A stretch of DNA of 64,000 nucleotides from Tretioscincus oriximinensis (Eukaryota > Chordata > Lepidosauria > Squamata > Gymnophthalmidae): contig JAJVDF010000028.1 in NCBI GenBank assembly GCA_022410635.1, forward strand, positions 262,238 to 326,237. Direction: 5' to 3'. Shown here one piece after another: positions 34,053-46,532 of the stretch. How positions within the stretch are numbered: the first letter of the stretch is position 1; every line of letters begins with the position of its first letter. A program made the position numbers and the translations under genes. The notes beneath the pieces are model-generated. The model ran no database searches. It was not told where the DNA came from and was given only the letters and a program-made list of their open reading frames with translations.

Positions 34053-35580
34053 ACTTGTGTTTCTACCACTCAAATAGCTGTAGGCTCAGGAGATCTCAAG
34101 TTTCAGATAAACTAAACACAAAGCAAGCTAAGCATTAGCTATAAAATGTACACGTTAGGGAGCCATAATTAGGCACCTGTTTCTCATGTCCAGCAGCAGA
34201 AAAACTTGGGAGCATGGCACTGCATACAAGTTTATTTTCCTCTGCCAGAAGCAGAAGGGGGAAGGGAAGGTTTATTCTAAATCTGATTAAGTATATTCTA
34301 TGTATTTTATCCTAAGAGGGGCAGGATGAGGGCAGGATATAATTTTTTTAATACATACATGAATTTTTAAATAAATTCTTATTCTTAATAAATAAATATC
34401 CCATGTGAAATTGATAGGCACCACGAGAACAGGTTATTTGGATTAGATAAGTCAGAGGTTCAATTCAGCAGGGTATTTCCTACATATATGACTGCAATGT
34501 GACAATATGTGACAATGAATACAAATGTTCTACCTAGGTTTAAATACTTATGTTAAATGGTTATATTAAATTATAAGATGGGCACCAAAGAGAAGTAATT
34601 TGAAATGACTGAATAATCTAAATAGCAGCAGCTTCTGGACTGCATAGTTTAGGTCAAAAACAAAGTCAGATCACAAATCTATGTAGACTGGCATTTAAAA
34701 TTCTGTTTATTTCTATTAAAGTTTATGTGTTGCTCTGCTATTTGACCATTTTGAAGGAATTGGGCATAACTAATTCTAACCTTCCTTTAAAACAAGCCTT
34801 TCTGAAAGAGAAAACAAGCTTGAGGTAAGACATTTTCCTCACAGCTGTGAGGTTGTGGCATTACCCCATGGCAGTGCTGTGGTGTCACAATAATTGATCA
34901 CACTTCACGGAGCAGGGTTGCATCATTCTGACTTGTGCAACTATTTTAGTACCTTTATTTCATAGACAGGCTGCAGAAGATGATGGGATCTTCCTCTAAA
35001 GGGGATAATGGCCCTGCATTCATTAGGTGCTCTCTCTGTCTTCTGTTTTCATTGTCTTTGAATATAAAAATTGCAAAGACTTTGCAATTCTTGGCAAGCC
35101 TTGGATCAGGATTTCAATCCTGTGAGAATGGTTTCTGCAAGAAGAGCAGATATGAGAAATAAGGCAAATGTCTTTGCAAGTTCGAAATTGAGAGCTCCGC
35201 ATAAATAAATAAATAAACTCAGTGAAAGCTGAGGCTGTATTCTTATTAAACTGAATCGTTCTCGTTACTAATCTTATTAACATAATTCCATCCCACATCA
35301 ATTCTTCTTCTTCATTACGGTACAGAATAGTACTTTTAATTTTTTATACACCGTTGTCTCAGAGTGGTTGTGTTTTGTGCTTCCATGGAAAAAGTGCAGC
35401 TAGACAGATCATGTTGCATGGAATTATCACACCCCAAAACAAATCATCCATGAGAATTTGTAGTATCAGTTCTATTTAGAACCGTGTGCTTTATTTAGGA
35501 GTTTACAAATATATTAGGATTTCAAATATACACAAAGAGACTTTATGATATTGAAGTTGGAGTGCATATATAAATATAAA
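34053..35580. other. Unannotated AT-rich sequence
   Basis: Around 34295-34400 a GGGCAGGATGAGGGCAGGAT segment followed by AATAAAT repeats may be a worn L2-type tail. A (AAAT)n lies at 35200-35216. Nothing else was recognised. Confidence 0.4.
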
Positions 35581-35685
35581 AGTAGCTTGTAAGTCACTTT
35601 TGAGTTCCTTTGGGTGAGAAAAAGGGGTATAAACACTTAGTTCTTCTTCTTCTTCTCCTTCTCCTCCTCCTCCTTCTCCTTCTGA
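35581..35685 (+). mobile_element. SINE 3' end with (CTT)n/(CTC)n tail
   Basis: GCTTGTAAGTCACTTTTGAG, then TTCCTTTGGGTGAGAAAAAG and GGTATAAACAC, end in (TTC)n that grades into CTC and CTT. It is the same 3' end as in 55015-55252; the body is missing. Confidence 0.75.
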
Positions 35686-35991
35686 ACAGTCAGAATTGCT
35701 TACACACAGCTTACCTTGATCCAATTTACAGTTCCATTCCACACAATGAGCCTGATATGCTCATTTTCTCTGCTGCTTTAAATCATAATGAACATACTCA
35801 TGGTGTAAATATGGTCCACGCACCCTTTTCCCACTTTGACTTCCAGAAAGAATCAGAAATGGCTGATTCTGTTTGAATTGCAACATTTTCTGGAGCCGAA
35901 AATGCCATTTACACATGTGTCTCAAGGATCATGAAGCTGAAACATCTCAGTAAGAACCAGGTGTGAAAACATCATGTGGTAGGGGCCTAAG

Positions 35992-36258
35992 ACTTAGGGC
36001 AGGTGCACACCACAACTTAAAAACCGCTACTATACTATAATTCGGAATATAGCAATTACATGTCCATGCATACAAAACAGTTCCATAATATCACTCATTG
36101 ATCTCATCACAATGCAGTCTGAGATTTTTTTTTATTTGCAACAGCCAATAGAATAAGCGTGTCAGCTACTGAAAAACACTTAGCACTTGGGCCCGAGATA
36201 TCCTGATTGTGATATGAATGAGGTAGAAAAATATTGCCATCCACATGTGAGTTTAGAC
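35992..36258. mobile_element. Miniature hAT-like element, family 3, inverted copy
   Basis: ACTTAGGGCAGGTGCACACC at the left end corresponds to the reverse complement of the right end at 28411-28428. TTCGGAATATAGCAATTACA and TGTCCATGCATAC, the CTGAAAAACACTTAGCA block and the GGTAGAAAAATATTGCCATC block match 28040-28390 in reverse order. The middle part of that copy (about 28140-28300) is mostly missing here. Confidence 0.6.
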
Positions 36259-38154
36259 TATGGCAGGACCCATGGCATGTGGACAGTAGGTCCATATCAT
36301 TGAATAAGTCTCAGTGGGAGAAAAGGCCTTTTTTTTTCTTTGTTACTATATTTGCAATAAACACAGCAGTGATGAGTACAAATGTTTCCTATTCTGTGTA
36401 GCACTGAGGTTAAACATTCAAGCTCATATAAGAGATCATCAGTTTCAGGTCAAAAGTTCTGTTCTTAAATGATCAAGGAAAGTAAGGGGGGAAGGAAAGT
36501 GACCTTGCTAAGGGTCTGAAACTGTGCCAGAGCCTTTTTCTGCATGATTAAGTGAGCAGAATCTTAGATTAGCTAAAAGCACCACTGAAACATAATGAGT
36601 TCACTTATTTTCGAGCATTTAATAACAGTTATAGACAGTTATGTGATCAGGTGGAGTTATGACTTATTCATTCCTTCGTTGCTATTAAAATTACTGCATT
36701 TGAGGTTTTTAAAGTCATTGGAATAAAGGGAAAAATGATTTATGTGAGAAGAATTTAGTTTGGCCTTTGGTCTCTCAGTTTTTAAATGATATAATTAGAC
36801 TTTTTAAATACCATAAAAGCATTATTAGCATTTTCTATAGCTGAAAGTAAATGCGTGTTTTGAGGATAGCTTAATTTAAAAGGAGTGATGATACTTGATT
36901 CAGTCAATGGTAGCAATTGTTACAGATGATTTTTAATAATCTTTTAAAAGATGTCTATATACATTCCATGTGCATGCATACACAGTTACTTTGAATTTGT
37001 TATATATGCTGCTACAGAGAGTTGGAGATAGAAAATAAGCTTATTCCACTTTCCATTTGAGAAAGGAAACGAAAAAGTTCCATGGACGCATTAATTTGTG
37101 ACCTTTCACACATTATCTCTTGGCCAGCAGAGAAGGGAAGAAAGCCACTTTGATGAAAACAAAGGATTTGCAGGTGGTTTAGCAGCAAACAATGACTATT
37201 AATGCATTGTATGAATAATTCTGAAGTGTCATGGGAGGGTAAACATTGATGAAACCACTTTAATTTCTCTTTCACACACAAACCTTCATGTACAAAAGAC
37301 CAATTAATTTTTGTTCTACCTAATCTATATTTTTTAAAAATGCTTAGTTTAAGATACATATGACAAAGGCTTGTTTTCAGGTGGAAGAATCAATCCATTT
37401 TTAAAAAATTCTACTTAAAACTTGGGTTTCAACAACATGGTTCCTCTTCCTCCTGGCTGTTTCCTTATTTATTTTATAATTAGCCTTTACTGAGATTAGA
37501 GACATTTGGTGCTTTTGGGGCAGCATATAAAATATTACATTTCCACTTACATTCCTATCATTGCTTTCAGTGCCAACTTTTTATGACACCCATAAAAGTC
37601 TGGTAAATAGATTCTGGTATTTACAATGCTCAACACCCAAATACCTCAAATGCAAAATTAAAATTTCTGAAATAAGATCTGTTCACAGTTGTCACGTGTG
37701 AACGATGGATGTGAATCCGTGGACTATCAGAATAATGTGTGATTAAAACAGAATTAATGTGATAATAAATTATGAGCCGTGTATGTTTTAAAGAAAGTAC
37801 CTTGCTTTTAAGTAAGCCTCCTAACTGACATTTCAATTACTATGTTCTCTTTCTCTCTCTCTTAAAAAAAGTTATTTCATGTGAATTATGGCTTAAATAA
37901 ATTATCTTTTGACCTTAGCAGGATATTAAAAACTTTCAACTGTAATTATTAAAAGTCTCTTTCAAGGTTAGTTAATTATTGTCAGGGGAAAAGGTACCTG
38001 ATTTTTTATTTATTTATTTTTCAAAGCAGGAATGATAGATGGTTTGTTCTCAAAAGCCTTCTGATAGTCTCAGAAATCTCAGGCTGTTGTTGCAGCCTGA
38101 AAACCATTAGATAATAACTGTTGTCTAAGTTCCAGTCAATTCCTACTAACAGTT
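36259..38154. other. Repeat-poor AT-rich stretch
   Basis: No insertion was recognised across 1.9 kb apart from a short CT run at 37847-37862. The 115-codon minus frame at 37012-37359 has no visible domain. It is a candidate for comparison with other reptiles. Confidence 0.4.
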
Positions 38155-38367
38155 AGTGCAATGGGGCAGCATGTATTCCCCTAATGTGTCATTTTCACCC
38201 ACATGAGAAATTGCACACAGGGACCATGTAATACAAATGCCTCCCCACTAGAGACTGATGTCTGCCCAATAAAGCCGAATTGTTCCAGACCTCACAGTTT
38301 AGATTTGAACTCTGGTCACAGAGGTGAGAGGTCAATGCTTTATCCACTAAGCCTTTTTCCTTTTCCT
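38155..38367 (-). mobile_element. tRNA-derived SINE
   Basis: On the minus strand the head reads AGGCTTAGTGGATAAAGCAT (A-box-like) and, 26 nt later, CCAGAGTTCAAATCTAAAC (B-box GTTCAAATC). This is the internal promoter layout of a tRNA-related element. The body runs left to about 38155 without a recognisable LINE tail. It is too diverged to be a functional tRNA gene. Confidence 0.6.
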
Positions 38368-39654
38368 TTGTAAGGAAGATTGATTTTTTTAAAAAGCTAT
38401 TAACCTTCTGCATTTTATCTCACCAGATCATCTTCATTTTGTTCTGGCTTTATAAGATCACATAAAATCAGATGTATTTTTGCTATTATTATTTCATTTA
38501 TTCTTCTACTAATTCTGATCGGCTAAACGGAAAAGAAGAGAAAGAAAAAAATATAGATTTTAATAAGAAAGTGCAAAGAATCAGAATAGCAGAGAAAACA
38601 AAGACTATTTGGAAATTATAATGGTTTAGCTTATGCAGACATGGTTCTCTGAATCAGCATATAAATCCAACCCATCCAACTCTTCCAGATGTGTAAAGAT
38701 TGTTCTTTAAACATCTGGATGAAATTGATTAGAATGTATTATTTACTGGATCCCTGATCTGTCCTGGATTTTCACTCCCAGTCATGGCAGTAGAGCCAGT
38801 AATTTGCAATAGTAATATCAGTAGCACAATATGAATTTATTTACTTATGCCACATCCCCTGGCCAAAAAGCTGCATTTTGGAGGCAATTTTATCTTCATT
38901 GCATCCCACGGAGCCACGTATGTCCAACATTCCATGCACTTTAAAAGTGTTTGCTCTGCAGTATTTAGCCAGCGTGTATTCTCAGATTCAAGCAGACTCC
39001 TCTTTAAAGTCCGGAAAAAAAATCTCTCTGGAGGACCAGAGATTTCATTGGTTCTTGAAGCACAAAGACTGTAGGCAGGGTTGCAGAGAATTCTGGGGAT
39101 TGTAGTCAGGCAAACACAGCTGTTCCTTCTGGTCCCTAGGGTGCCATTTCTCGATGCAGGAGTCAGAAATGACATCATAAATGATGTAATGTCCAGCCCC
39201 AAGATCCCAGAACGAAGCCAGGGTTTTCCCTATTAGGTAGCTTGACCGGATGACCACTTGGGGTGGAGACCCAGTTTTGGGGTATCTATCCCACCCTCTC
39301 AGGGGGGCAATATCCCCCTTTTTTGCTGAGGAAATTTTAAAAAGAATAATTTTAAAAAATGTTTTGTTTTTTTTAAAATTCACTGCACTACCACTAGGGG
39401 GCTCTTGCAACCATGCCCAGCTCCCCTCAGTAAAAAATAAAAAAAATTAAATTTCTCACTCCAAAAAATTCTCACTCGCTTCAAAAATTCCCACATACTG
39501 CAGAAAATTATTGGGTGCTTCGCGAATTTCTCTAGTGGGGATTTCAGAGGGTTATGCATATTGGTGATTTGCAAATTAAGGAATATGGAAATTAGCATGA
39601 ATATTAATTATCTCAGTTTGGGCCTCAGAAAATCAGGCCAATCTACTCTTTGGG
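38368..39654. other. Unassigned segment, possibly an old DNA transposon
   Basis: GAGAATTCTGGGGATTGTAG at 39086 and the GAGAATGCTGGGAATTGTAG at 48789 share a phrase common in reptile hAT-type elements. Ends cannot be defined. Overlapping 121-codon minus frames at 38837 and 39045 show no domain. Confidence 0.35.
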
Positions 39655-39895
39655 GCCGTGAAAAGAATGCAACTCTCAGCACTGAGTACGTATAGGAGAA
39701 AGTATTCCTACAAATATTTTGGGCTCATGCCGTTTAGGGCCTTACACAACAGTGCTAACACCTTGAATTGTGCTCAGTAGCTAATGGGCAGTAAGCGTAG
39801 TTCCTTTAGGACTGTTGTGATATTTGTCCAGCCAGCTGTACTAGTCAGCAGCCTAAGACCTGCGTTCTGCACAGCAGCTGGATGGAGATGTTTTG
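39655..39895 (-). mobile_element. L2-like LINE fragment
   Basis: GCCGTTTAGGGCCTTACACA, then ACACCTTGAATTGTGCTCAG and GTCAGCAGCCTAAGACCTGC and GTTCTGCACAGCAGCTGGAT, are colinear with pieces at 58590-58680 and 59500-59540. These are the reverse complement of the reptile L2-like LINE region before the 3' end. No frame is preserved. Confidence 0.6.
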
Positions 39896-40779
39896 GCTTT
39901 TGTATCTCACCATTTATTCCTGTCATGCTTAGCGGAATAATACTATCAATAGGTTTCATAATTATGTTATTCTGAAGCAAGGGCCAAATTTCTGTTTGAT
40001 GCTTCGTAAGTTTCTGATCAAGTGATCAGACAAACAGCAGCACTCTTTTCATTTCCTGTTAAATGCAAGGTAGAAGCACATTAATTAATTCATAAGAATA
40101 AATAGCAAAGAGAATAAAAGAAAGACAATATTCAAAGTAGCGAAATGTGTTTCTTAAAATGGTTCCTTTCAGCTACATTCTTCTTCCCCTTATAGGACAC
40201 TTAGTTGGATTATTGTTTTATTGTTAATTTATTAGAAAATGCATTCTGAACCTTTGAATAAATTATTATTGCCTCCTGGAATCAAAGCTCATTTCTAATT
40301 TTTTTAATTGCGGGCAAGGAAGAACTGTCATGTTTAAATTAACAAAGCTAGATTTTTTTCATAGATTATGAATTTGTAAGAATATCACTGGAAGTGAATG
40401 CTTCTGTTTCTGTAATTAAGCACTTTGTTAACCCAAACTAGCTTTGGTGGATTTTTCATTAAAGCTGTGAAGTTTTCACCCAAGCAGTACTGTTATCAGG
40501 TTTTCCCTATTACTGACCACTTCAATAGCATTTTAACTATGTAGTCCATCCAATTATATTTCTATCTCTACTCACACACACACATACATATACAAACATG
40601 CTTGTCCCTGCAATTTATATTTTACAAAAACTACTTATGGATGGCATATATGAATTCAGATAAGAGGCCTGCTTTACATAAGTCTGTAGCTTTCACTATG
40701 TCAGCAATTCCTTCCATGATCGACAAATTTTGTATCTTTCACACATCTATCACTACTGTATACAGAAATATGAGTTGTA
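39896..40779. other. Unannotated AT-rich sequence
   Basis: Nothing was recognised beyond a CA run at 40571-40583. Confidence 0.45.
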
Positions 40780-40948
40780 GTTGCTGGGTATCACTGAGTT
40801 GTGATGGACCTCTGGTTCAGTCTGTGGGGAACCTCCGTGGAGTTTTCTTGGCAGAGATAAATAAATGCTTACTTCTGAGAGAAGGTCAGGTTTGAATGGG
40901 CAACTCTTTGCCTTTAGAGATAATTTGCTCTACCACTGAACTATATCA
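40780..40948 (-). mobile_element. tRNA-derived SINE
   Basis: On the minus strand: ATAGTTCAGTGGTAGAGCAA (A box) and TTGCCCATTCAAACCTGAC (B box). The left part carries GGGGAACCTCCGTGGAGTTT and TCTTGGCAGAG, a phrase typical of several reptile SINEs. The head is intact enough to show both promoter boxes, but the cloverleaf is not maintained. Confidence 0.65.
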
Positions 40949-41200
40949 ATTTCCAGATAAGAGGAATTGTTAAAAGTTGCAGTTGTTAAAAGCTGCCCTC
41001 TTGTTTTCAAGGATTCTGCTCAATCAAAAATTACAGAGATGCATTACAATAGTTCTTGCCTAGTGATTAATGAACCTCTGCTAACCATCATACAACTGTT
41101 AATAGTTGTTATTTTAGTCATAATGGCTATGTACTTCCAGCATAAGGAACAAAACAGAAGACTATATTTGATATTCATCGATCTAAACAAAAATTTGTCA

Positions 41201-41544
41201 TATTTTTTCACCCAGAGGGTCATCAGCCTGTGGAATTTACTTCCTGAAGAGGTAGTGGTAGCTAACAGCTTGGATAGTTTCAAGACAGGACTAGACAGTT
41301 TTATGGACACCAAAGGTATAAATGGATACTAGGATGGATGTCTGGATGTTGCCTCTGGGATGGAGCAACAGGCAGGACCCCTGAAATACCATTTGCAGGG
41401 AGTCATGAACAGGTGCATATTTTGCTTTCCTCTGTTCGGACTGCCCAGGTGCATCTGGTGGGCCTCTGTGTGACACAGAATGTTGGACTTGATGGGCTGT
41501 GGCCTGATCCAGTATGGCTCTTCTTATGTTCTTATGTTCTTATA
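41201..41544 (+). mobile_element. CR1 LINE 3' end
   Basis: It starts at TATTTTTTCACCCAGAGGGT and encodes VISLWNLLPEEVVVANSLDS followed by FKTGLD in one open frame, the last codons of CR1 ORF2. It then runs through the 3' untranslated part (CCATTTGCAGGGAGTC, CTGCCCAGGTGCATCTGGTG) to a tail of three TTCTTATG-type units. Almost base for base like 47880-48198, so it is fairly young. Confidence 0.9.
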
Positions 41545-41604
41545 GTGAATAGGAAAGGTCTGTGGCAAATAATGGAACAATCAGGACATCCCCAGAGTTC
41601 TTTA

Positions 41605-41715
41605 ACATGATTATTAACTTACTTACTTACTTACACTTATATACCCAGAGTATAAGTGAGGGGGGATGACAATAAAAGACTATAAAAACAGTTTAAATGG
41701 AACAGTGTCTTCAAG
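41605..41715 (-). mobile_element. L2-like LINE 3' tail with (TAAG)n
   Basis: (CTTA)n followed by CACTTATATACCCAGAGTAT and ACAATAAAAGACTATAAAAA resembles, in inverse orientation, the tail region at 58220-58325. Confidence 0.5.
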
Positions 41716-41721
41716 TTCAGA

Positions 41722-41838
41722 GAAATAACAGTATTAGTCTAGTAGAAAGTCTAGCAAAGGAGCTAGTAGCACTTTGAGACTAACTTGAGAAAAGTGGGTG
41801 GCATAAGCTTTTGTAGACACATCTACTTCTTCAGATGC
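41722..41838 (-). repeat. Unclassified interspersed repeat A
   Basis: AGCAAAGGAGCTAGTAGCAC, then TTTGAGACTAACTTGAGAAA and GCATAAGCTTTTGTAGACAC, is nearly identical to 14440-14535 in the same orientation. It abuts the LINE fragment that follows. Confidence 0.6.
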
Positions 41839-41864
41839 AGATAATTTCTTCAGTGTGATGCTCC

Positions 41865-42485
41865 AGAGGCTCTCAGCAGACCTTGATGATGAGGGTAAAG
41901 TTTACATCTGATATCATACTAATGGCAGCTTGTTTCAAGCTGATGTAACTAAGAGCCCAAGTTCAAAAGCTTCTCTTCGCCAAGGATGCTGTTGTCATAT
42001 CACATATGGAGTCAGCACTATAGCACACAACAATCTGCTTTGCCAAGGCTGCTGGGCTCTTTGGATTAGAAGTTAGCTTGCAAAAGATAAATGTACTGTA
42101 TTAGACCCCACCACAAGAATTTTACCACCACCCACACATCTGCTGAAGAAGCAGCTGAGTTGGGTAGGACACATCTCCAGGATGAAGGACAATCGTGTAC
42201 CTAAGATTACACTATATGGCAAACTCGCCACTGGCCATTGCGATAGAGGGGCACTGATTAAGAGATTTAAACACTCTTACAAGACACTACTTTATGTCTG
42301 CCATATCAATTACTGTCAGTGTCCTGCCCTAACTGCCAATCATAGGGGCTAAAGAGATACCATCTATAGAGTTTTCTCTTTCTTCAAGAATGCACACAGG
42401 GCTACCCTTGAGGACAAAAGACAACAGTGCAGGAACCAAGATATAATTGCTGCACCAGTTTCAGTCCACTTCCAAAATAAGAGAG
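41865..42485 (+). pseudogene. Non-LTR reverse transcriptase C-terminal fragment (not CR1 or L2 type)
   Basis: In the plus frame around 42146, KKQLSWVGHISRMKDNRVPK is followed by ITLYGKLATGHCDRGALIKR and FKHSYKTLL. Later, after stops, TIYRVF and ATLEDKRQQ appear. The W-GH-RM-D-R-PK---YG-L--G--RG---KR-K block is the familiar C-terminal region of a group of non-LTR retrotransposon polymerases. Upstream, around 41985, AVVISHMESALX-like codons precede CFAKAAGLFGLEVSLQKI, the segment after the catalytic domain. The copy is frameshifted and dead. The clade cannot be fixed from this alone. Confidence 0.65.
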
Positions 42486-44058
42486 AGAACACATGAGCAA
42501 AGCAACAAGCTGTTTCTGTTGTTAAGCATTATATTAGTATTTGTAAGTATATTAACTCAGAAAATTTACCTTTAGATTAAATAATGTGAAAAGACCTGGA
42601 GTGGGGCCTTTATCTCAAGCTACAAAATGTCTTGTATCACTTACTGTATGTGGTGACCTCTTCACACATTGGATAAATGGAATTGTGTCTAGTTTTAAAG
42701 AGAATCCCACAGTCTCCAGAAAAAATAATGTAATAGTGCTGTTGCTATGGAGTATACACCTGAATGCAAACATTTCAAAGAAAAGAAGCTTTAAAAATCC
42801 TGACTTTTGACAAAATTAGTGAAAGAAGCCCCCAAAGTTTATCTTTGACCAGCTTTTCTAAGGCCTTTACTTAATCATCAATAGATTAAATGTAGGTAAA
42901 GAACAGGAAACTTTGGAAGTAAAGCTCAAAAGAAACTCCCTGATGTAAAAGGGTTTCTTTTTTTTATTTTGCAAATGAAGCTGACGCTAAAGTAACTCTT
43001 CAGAAACTGGTTATAAATCCACTTCATACATATTTAACAGTATACAGTGAATAGGATTAGTAATACCTTTTGTCTAATTTGTCAATCCGGTTCTTAGTTC
43101 CCCACAGGGCTGCAGTCAAACACAAAGACACTCCCAGTTACTTTGCCATAGATTAAGTAGCTTTTGAATTGAGATTTGCTGTATGGTTTTAGACCTTTGC
43201 TGGTAAATACTGTGATAGTGACTAAAGGCCAGAAATAGTCTGTGCAATGGAATTAAAGGTACAGATCTCTGGTTGACTCAAAGGAAAATCCTTTCACCTT
43301 TTGAGCTGCAGTGGTATGCATAGTCATTATCCAGATAGGCAAAAAGATACCTGAAGGCATTTATGGAGTATTGGCTCACGATTGCTTTTTTAATGTTTAT
43401 TTTTGCCCTCTGTTTTCATTTCATTGCTGCCAATTACAATGGTTTGCTAACATTTGGGAGGGACAGTTAAAGGAAGAAGCAGCCTGAATGTAAATCTTTT
43501 GAGATGTGCTTGCACTCTTATATTTAGGAATATAAAATCCCCAAGGAAAAAGGTAATTTGTTATCTTCTAAGTTCCCGTTCAGTTTACTAGTAAAGTAAT
43601 CTATGAAATTTGACATGTGCTATTATTTAAAAGATTTGTGTCCTCCTTTTTAATTAATTGAAACTGCATTAAATACTGTGTGATTTGCCTCCAAACAGAG
43701 AAGATCTTGTTCTCTAGCATACATCATTGGGGTCATCTCTAGGAAAACTTGTTTTTTAACAGTATCCTGCTATAAATATTCTCTGGTAAAGCACAGGCAG
43801 TGCAAAGAAAGGGCTTGCTCGTTTCCTGATTTGACCCAGACAACCAAGTAATAACATAAATTGGAACCCATATATATATGCATTGAATGTTTTAATTTTA
43901 CACTCAGTCATGTATATGTGCAGGAGACATGGAATCTAGTAAGGTTTGAATTACTGGATGTCCTCAAAGTAGATTTTCATGCTATCTCAGGAAAACTCAT
44001 TTGAAAGTTGGATTTTCCTAAAAGAAGAAAAAGTATGAAATCTACTTTTTAAAATATA
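42486..44058. other. Unannotated AT-rich sequence
   Basis: No gene or repeat was recognised; open frames are under 75 codons. Confidence 0.45.
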
Positions 44059-44530
44059 CAGTTGTATCCACACAGCACTTGTTCATTCCGGATTTCCTCA
44101 ATTATCCATTTAATCAGTTTTCCAGCTTTAACATGCTGCATTCAATTTAGTCTGGATTTTGACATTCTGCCAGTTCTTAGCAAATGACATTTTTCAGTCA
44201 TGCAACACTTTGTATGCCGGTTGTCTGGAGGAAGTACAATAGTCGCTCCTTCCAAATGCTATTTGGTTAGTCTGCTGTCAGTTCATGCTTAAAACACCTC
44301 TTTTGTGAAGCAAGGGAGATCTTATGGGAATGTAACAATCAACATTCTCACTACAAATTATCCCTTCCGATTTAACCCTACATCCTGATGTGATAGCTCG
44401 CTTTCCCGATTTACTGATAATCCAGATAATCGGCTTTAAAACGCACATTTATCTAACAGGCTGGTGAGGCAAATGCAACAGAAATTCGACTTTCAATCGT
44501 ATTATTGATTCTATTTGGGTGTAGCCCTAG
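44059..44530. mobile_element. Possible hAT-like miniature element
   Basis: CAGTTGTATCCACACAGCAC at the left and GGGTGTAGCCCTAG at the right resemble inverted ends of the CTGCATCCAC-type. The interior is a distinct low-AT block with phrases such as GATAATCCAGATAATCGGCT. No second copy of the interior is in the window and no target duplication was found. Confidence 0.4.
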
Positions 44531-46088
44531 TTGCTGCATATAGCTACATATAGCAATTGCCACATCTTTATTCATGAAACTAAGCTAAGATGTTCTCTGG
44601 TTCTTAAAATTTGCGTACGGGGGGATCACCAAGCTTGTGAATGTCCATCAGTGACTGAACAAAACCTTTATAGCATTGCATAAAGAAATAGTGCTAGAAA
44701 AAGCAATTGTCTGGATGTACCTTCTCTCCTACCAGGTAGAACTAATGCAAGTAGAGGCCTTGTCAAAGTATTTTATGGATATTTAGAATCCCCAGTGGAA
44801 CATGAGGATCCCTCCAGGAATATTGTCTACCCTCCACAAGTATATTCAAGAAGGCACCACAAACTGTAAAATACTTGTGATGTAATTCAAAGTCTGTTTA
44901 CAGATGGTTTATATATTGTTAACCGTTTTAATTTGTAATGAAGATTTTAATGTAGAATTTAAAAATAAATTACACAAATAATACAAGTCTCTCCCTCCTA
45001 TTTTTTATATAACTAGTAGATGTAGAGATCGTATAAACTTTAATAGTACATAGGTGATTTTGTACTTTACTTTGAATTGTTGAGATTTTATAGTAGTAAT
45101 TAATTTACTTCTAAAAAATACCAAAAAGTACTGTAACAAACAAAAAACTGTTATCCAGAAATCTTCTTTCCTTACAATGTCTGGATAACTGGACATTTCA
45201 TTGTTCTTGCTGTTTTACTATTTACTGTTTTTCTTGAATAAATTTAACTTACAGTTGTATGGAAATAATTATTGTATGGAAATATTTGTTATAATACTGG
45301 ATACACCACAGTAGAGAAAATAAGGTTATTGCTTTTGTCTTCATTGCATTTTATATTTCTAAACTTACTTAAAACATTGATATAATTATAGAATTTACTC
45401 CCCAAATTATTTCAAACAGAAAATTTTGTATTGCTGGTTCATACACTATCATAATCTCTAAATTGGCCCTTATTATTAAGGTAACAGACCACATTGCCTA
45501 TTTAGTGTTTTCTGTTTCTTGAAACACATGGAAACATAGATAGTTGACAATGCCTGTGGTCAAGGAAGACAACTATCTGGAGAAACTGCAGTGGATGGAC
45601 AAAGGAAAGCTACAACTTTTATAATGGTTGCCTCTCTTTTTTCCAGTAAAGTGTCACAAGAGGTGTGCACTAACCATTACTTACTCTTGAGATGACAAAT
45701 AATATTAAAATAGTAGTGTGTCCCCCTGTGCTATTGAATCATATGATTAGGAATGTAAGTGAATGGTTTTGCTAATAGTTATGAATATGAATGAGGGCTA
45801 CAGAGAGTATAAATGTGTTCATTTTCTTGCAGCTGTTACAAAGCTTGTGCATTCAAGTCCTATTAAAAAGTTTGCAATCTTAAAATAAGACAGATTTGTG
45901 GACGCTGAACATGCAGAGAGGCATGCCATTTAACTTTCGTAGTCAAATGACAGAACTGAGTGACTTGAAGATCAGTCGTGAAACCTGGTCAATGAAAACA
46001 ACTGATTCTTTTGTCAAACAAATGATGTATGGGCACCTTCTGCTCACTTGAACTGTAAGCAGGTATCAAGTTCTGTAGTTGAAACAAC
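44531..46088. other. Unannotated AT-rich sequence
   Basis: No gene or repeat was recognised. Confidence 0.45.
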
Positions 46089-46302
46089 TATGTTTATTTA
46101 TAGCACCTTTTTCACCAAAGGGTGGTAAGCATAGCTTTTGTTACATTTTGTTATACATTGTGAAGTAGGTGGGGCTGAAAGAGTTCTAAAGAATTCTGAC
46201 TGGCCCAAGGCCATCCAGCTGGCTTCATGGAGGAGCGTGGAATCGAACTGGGAGACTACCAGATAACAGTCCAACACTCTAACCACTACACTAACCATAA
46301 CA
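46089..46302 (-). mobile_element. tRNA-derived SINE, near full length
   Basis: On the minus strand: GGTTAGTGTAGTGGTTAGAG (A box), TCTCCCAGTTCGATTCCAC (B box), then the body ATGAAGCCAGCTGGATGGCC and CTTTCAGCCCCACCTACTTC, and a tail GGTGCTATAAATAAAC. The order head, body, L2-like tail is complete. The tRNA-like head has lost the cloverleaf. It is widely distributed in squamates as far as I know. Confidence 0.85.
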
Positions 46303-46532
46303 GATAACAATTTCCCAGAGAGTGATCCATGCCTATGTTAAAAACAACTCTATTTCATTACATTGTAAAGAAACATCAATCTAAATAATCTTTGTTTTGT
46401 GAATGTGTAATATCATTTTTATCATTGCAGTCGCACTGATGCATTAGTTATGTCTAGATAAAACCCTGTATTCTTTTCTTATATCTTTTCATTTTGTGAA
46501 TCCTTCTATCTTGGAAAACAATGGAAAAAGAA

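Noticed and set aside
35610..35876. Leucine-rich frame resembling a signal peptide
   Set aside because: It is the (CTT)n/(CTC)n tail of a SINE.
38296..38367. Functional tRNA gene
   Set aside because: A and B boxes are visible, but the arms do not pair and a SINE body follows. The same holds for 40880-40948, 46240-46302 and 60205-60260.
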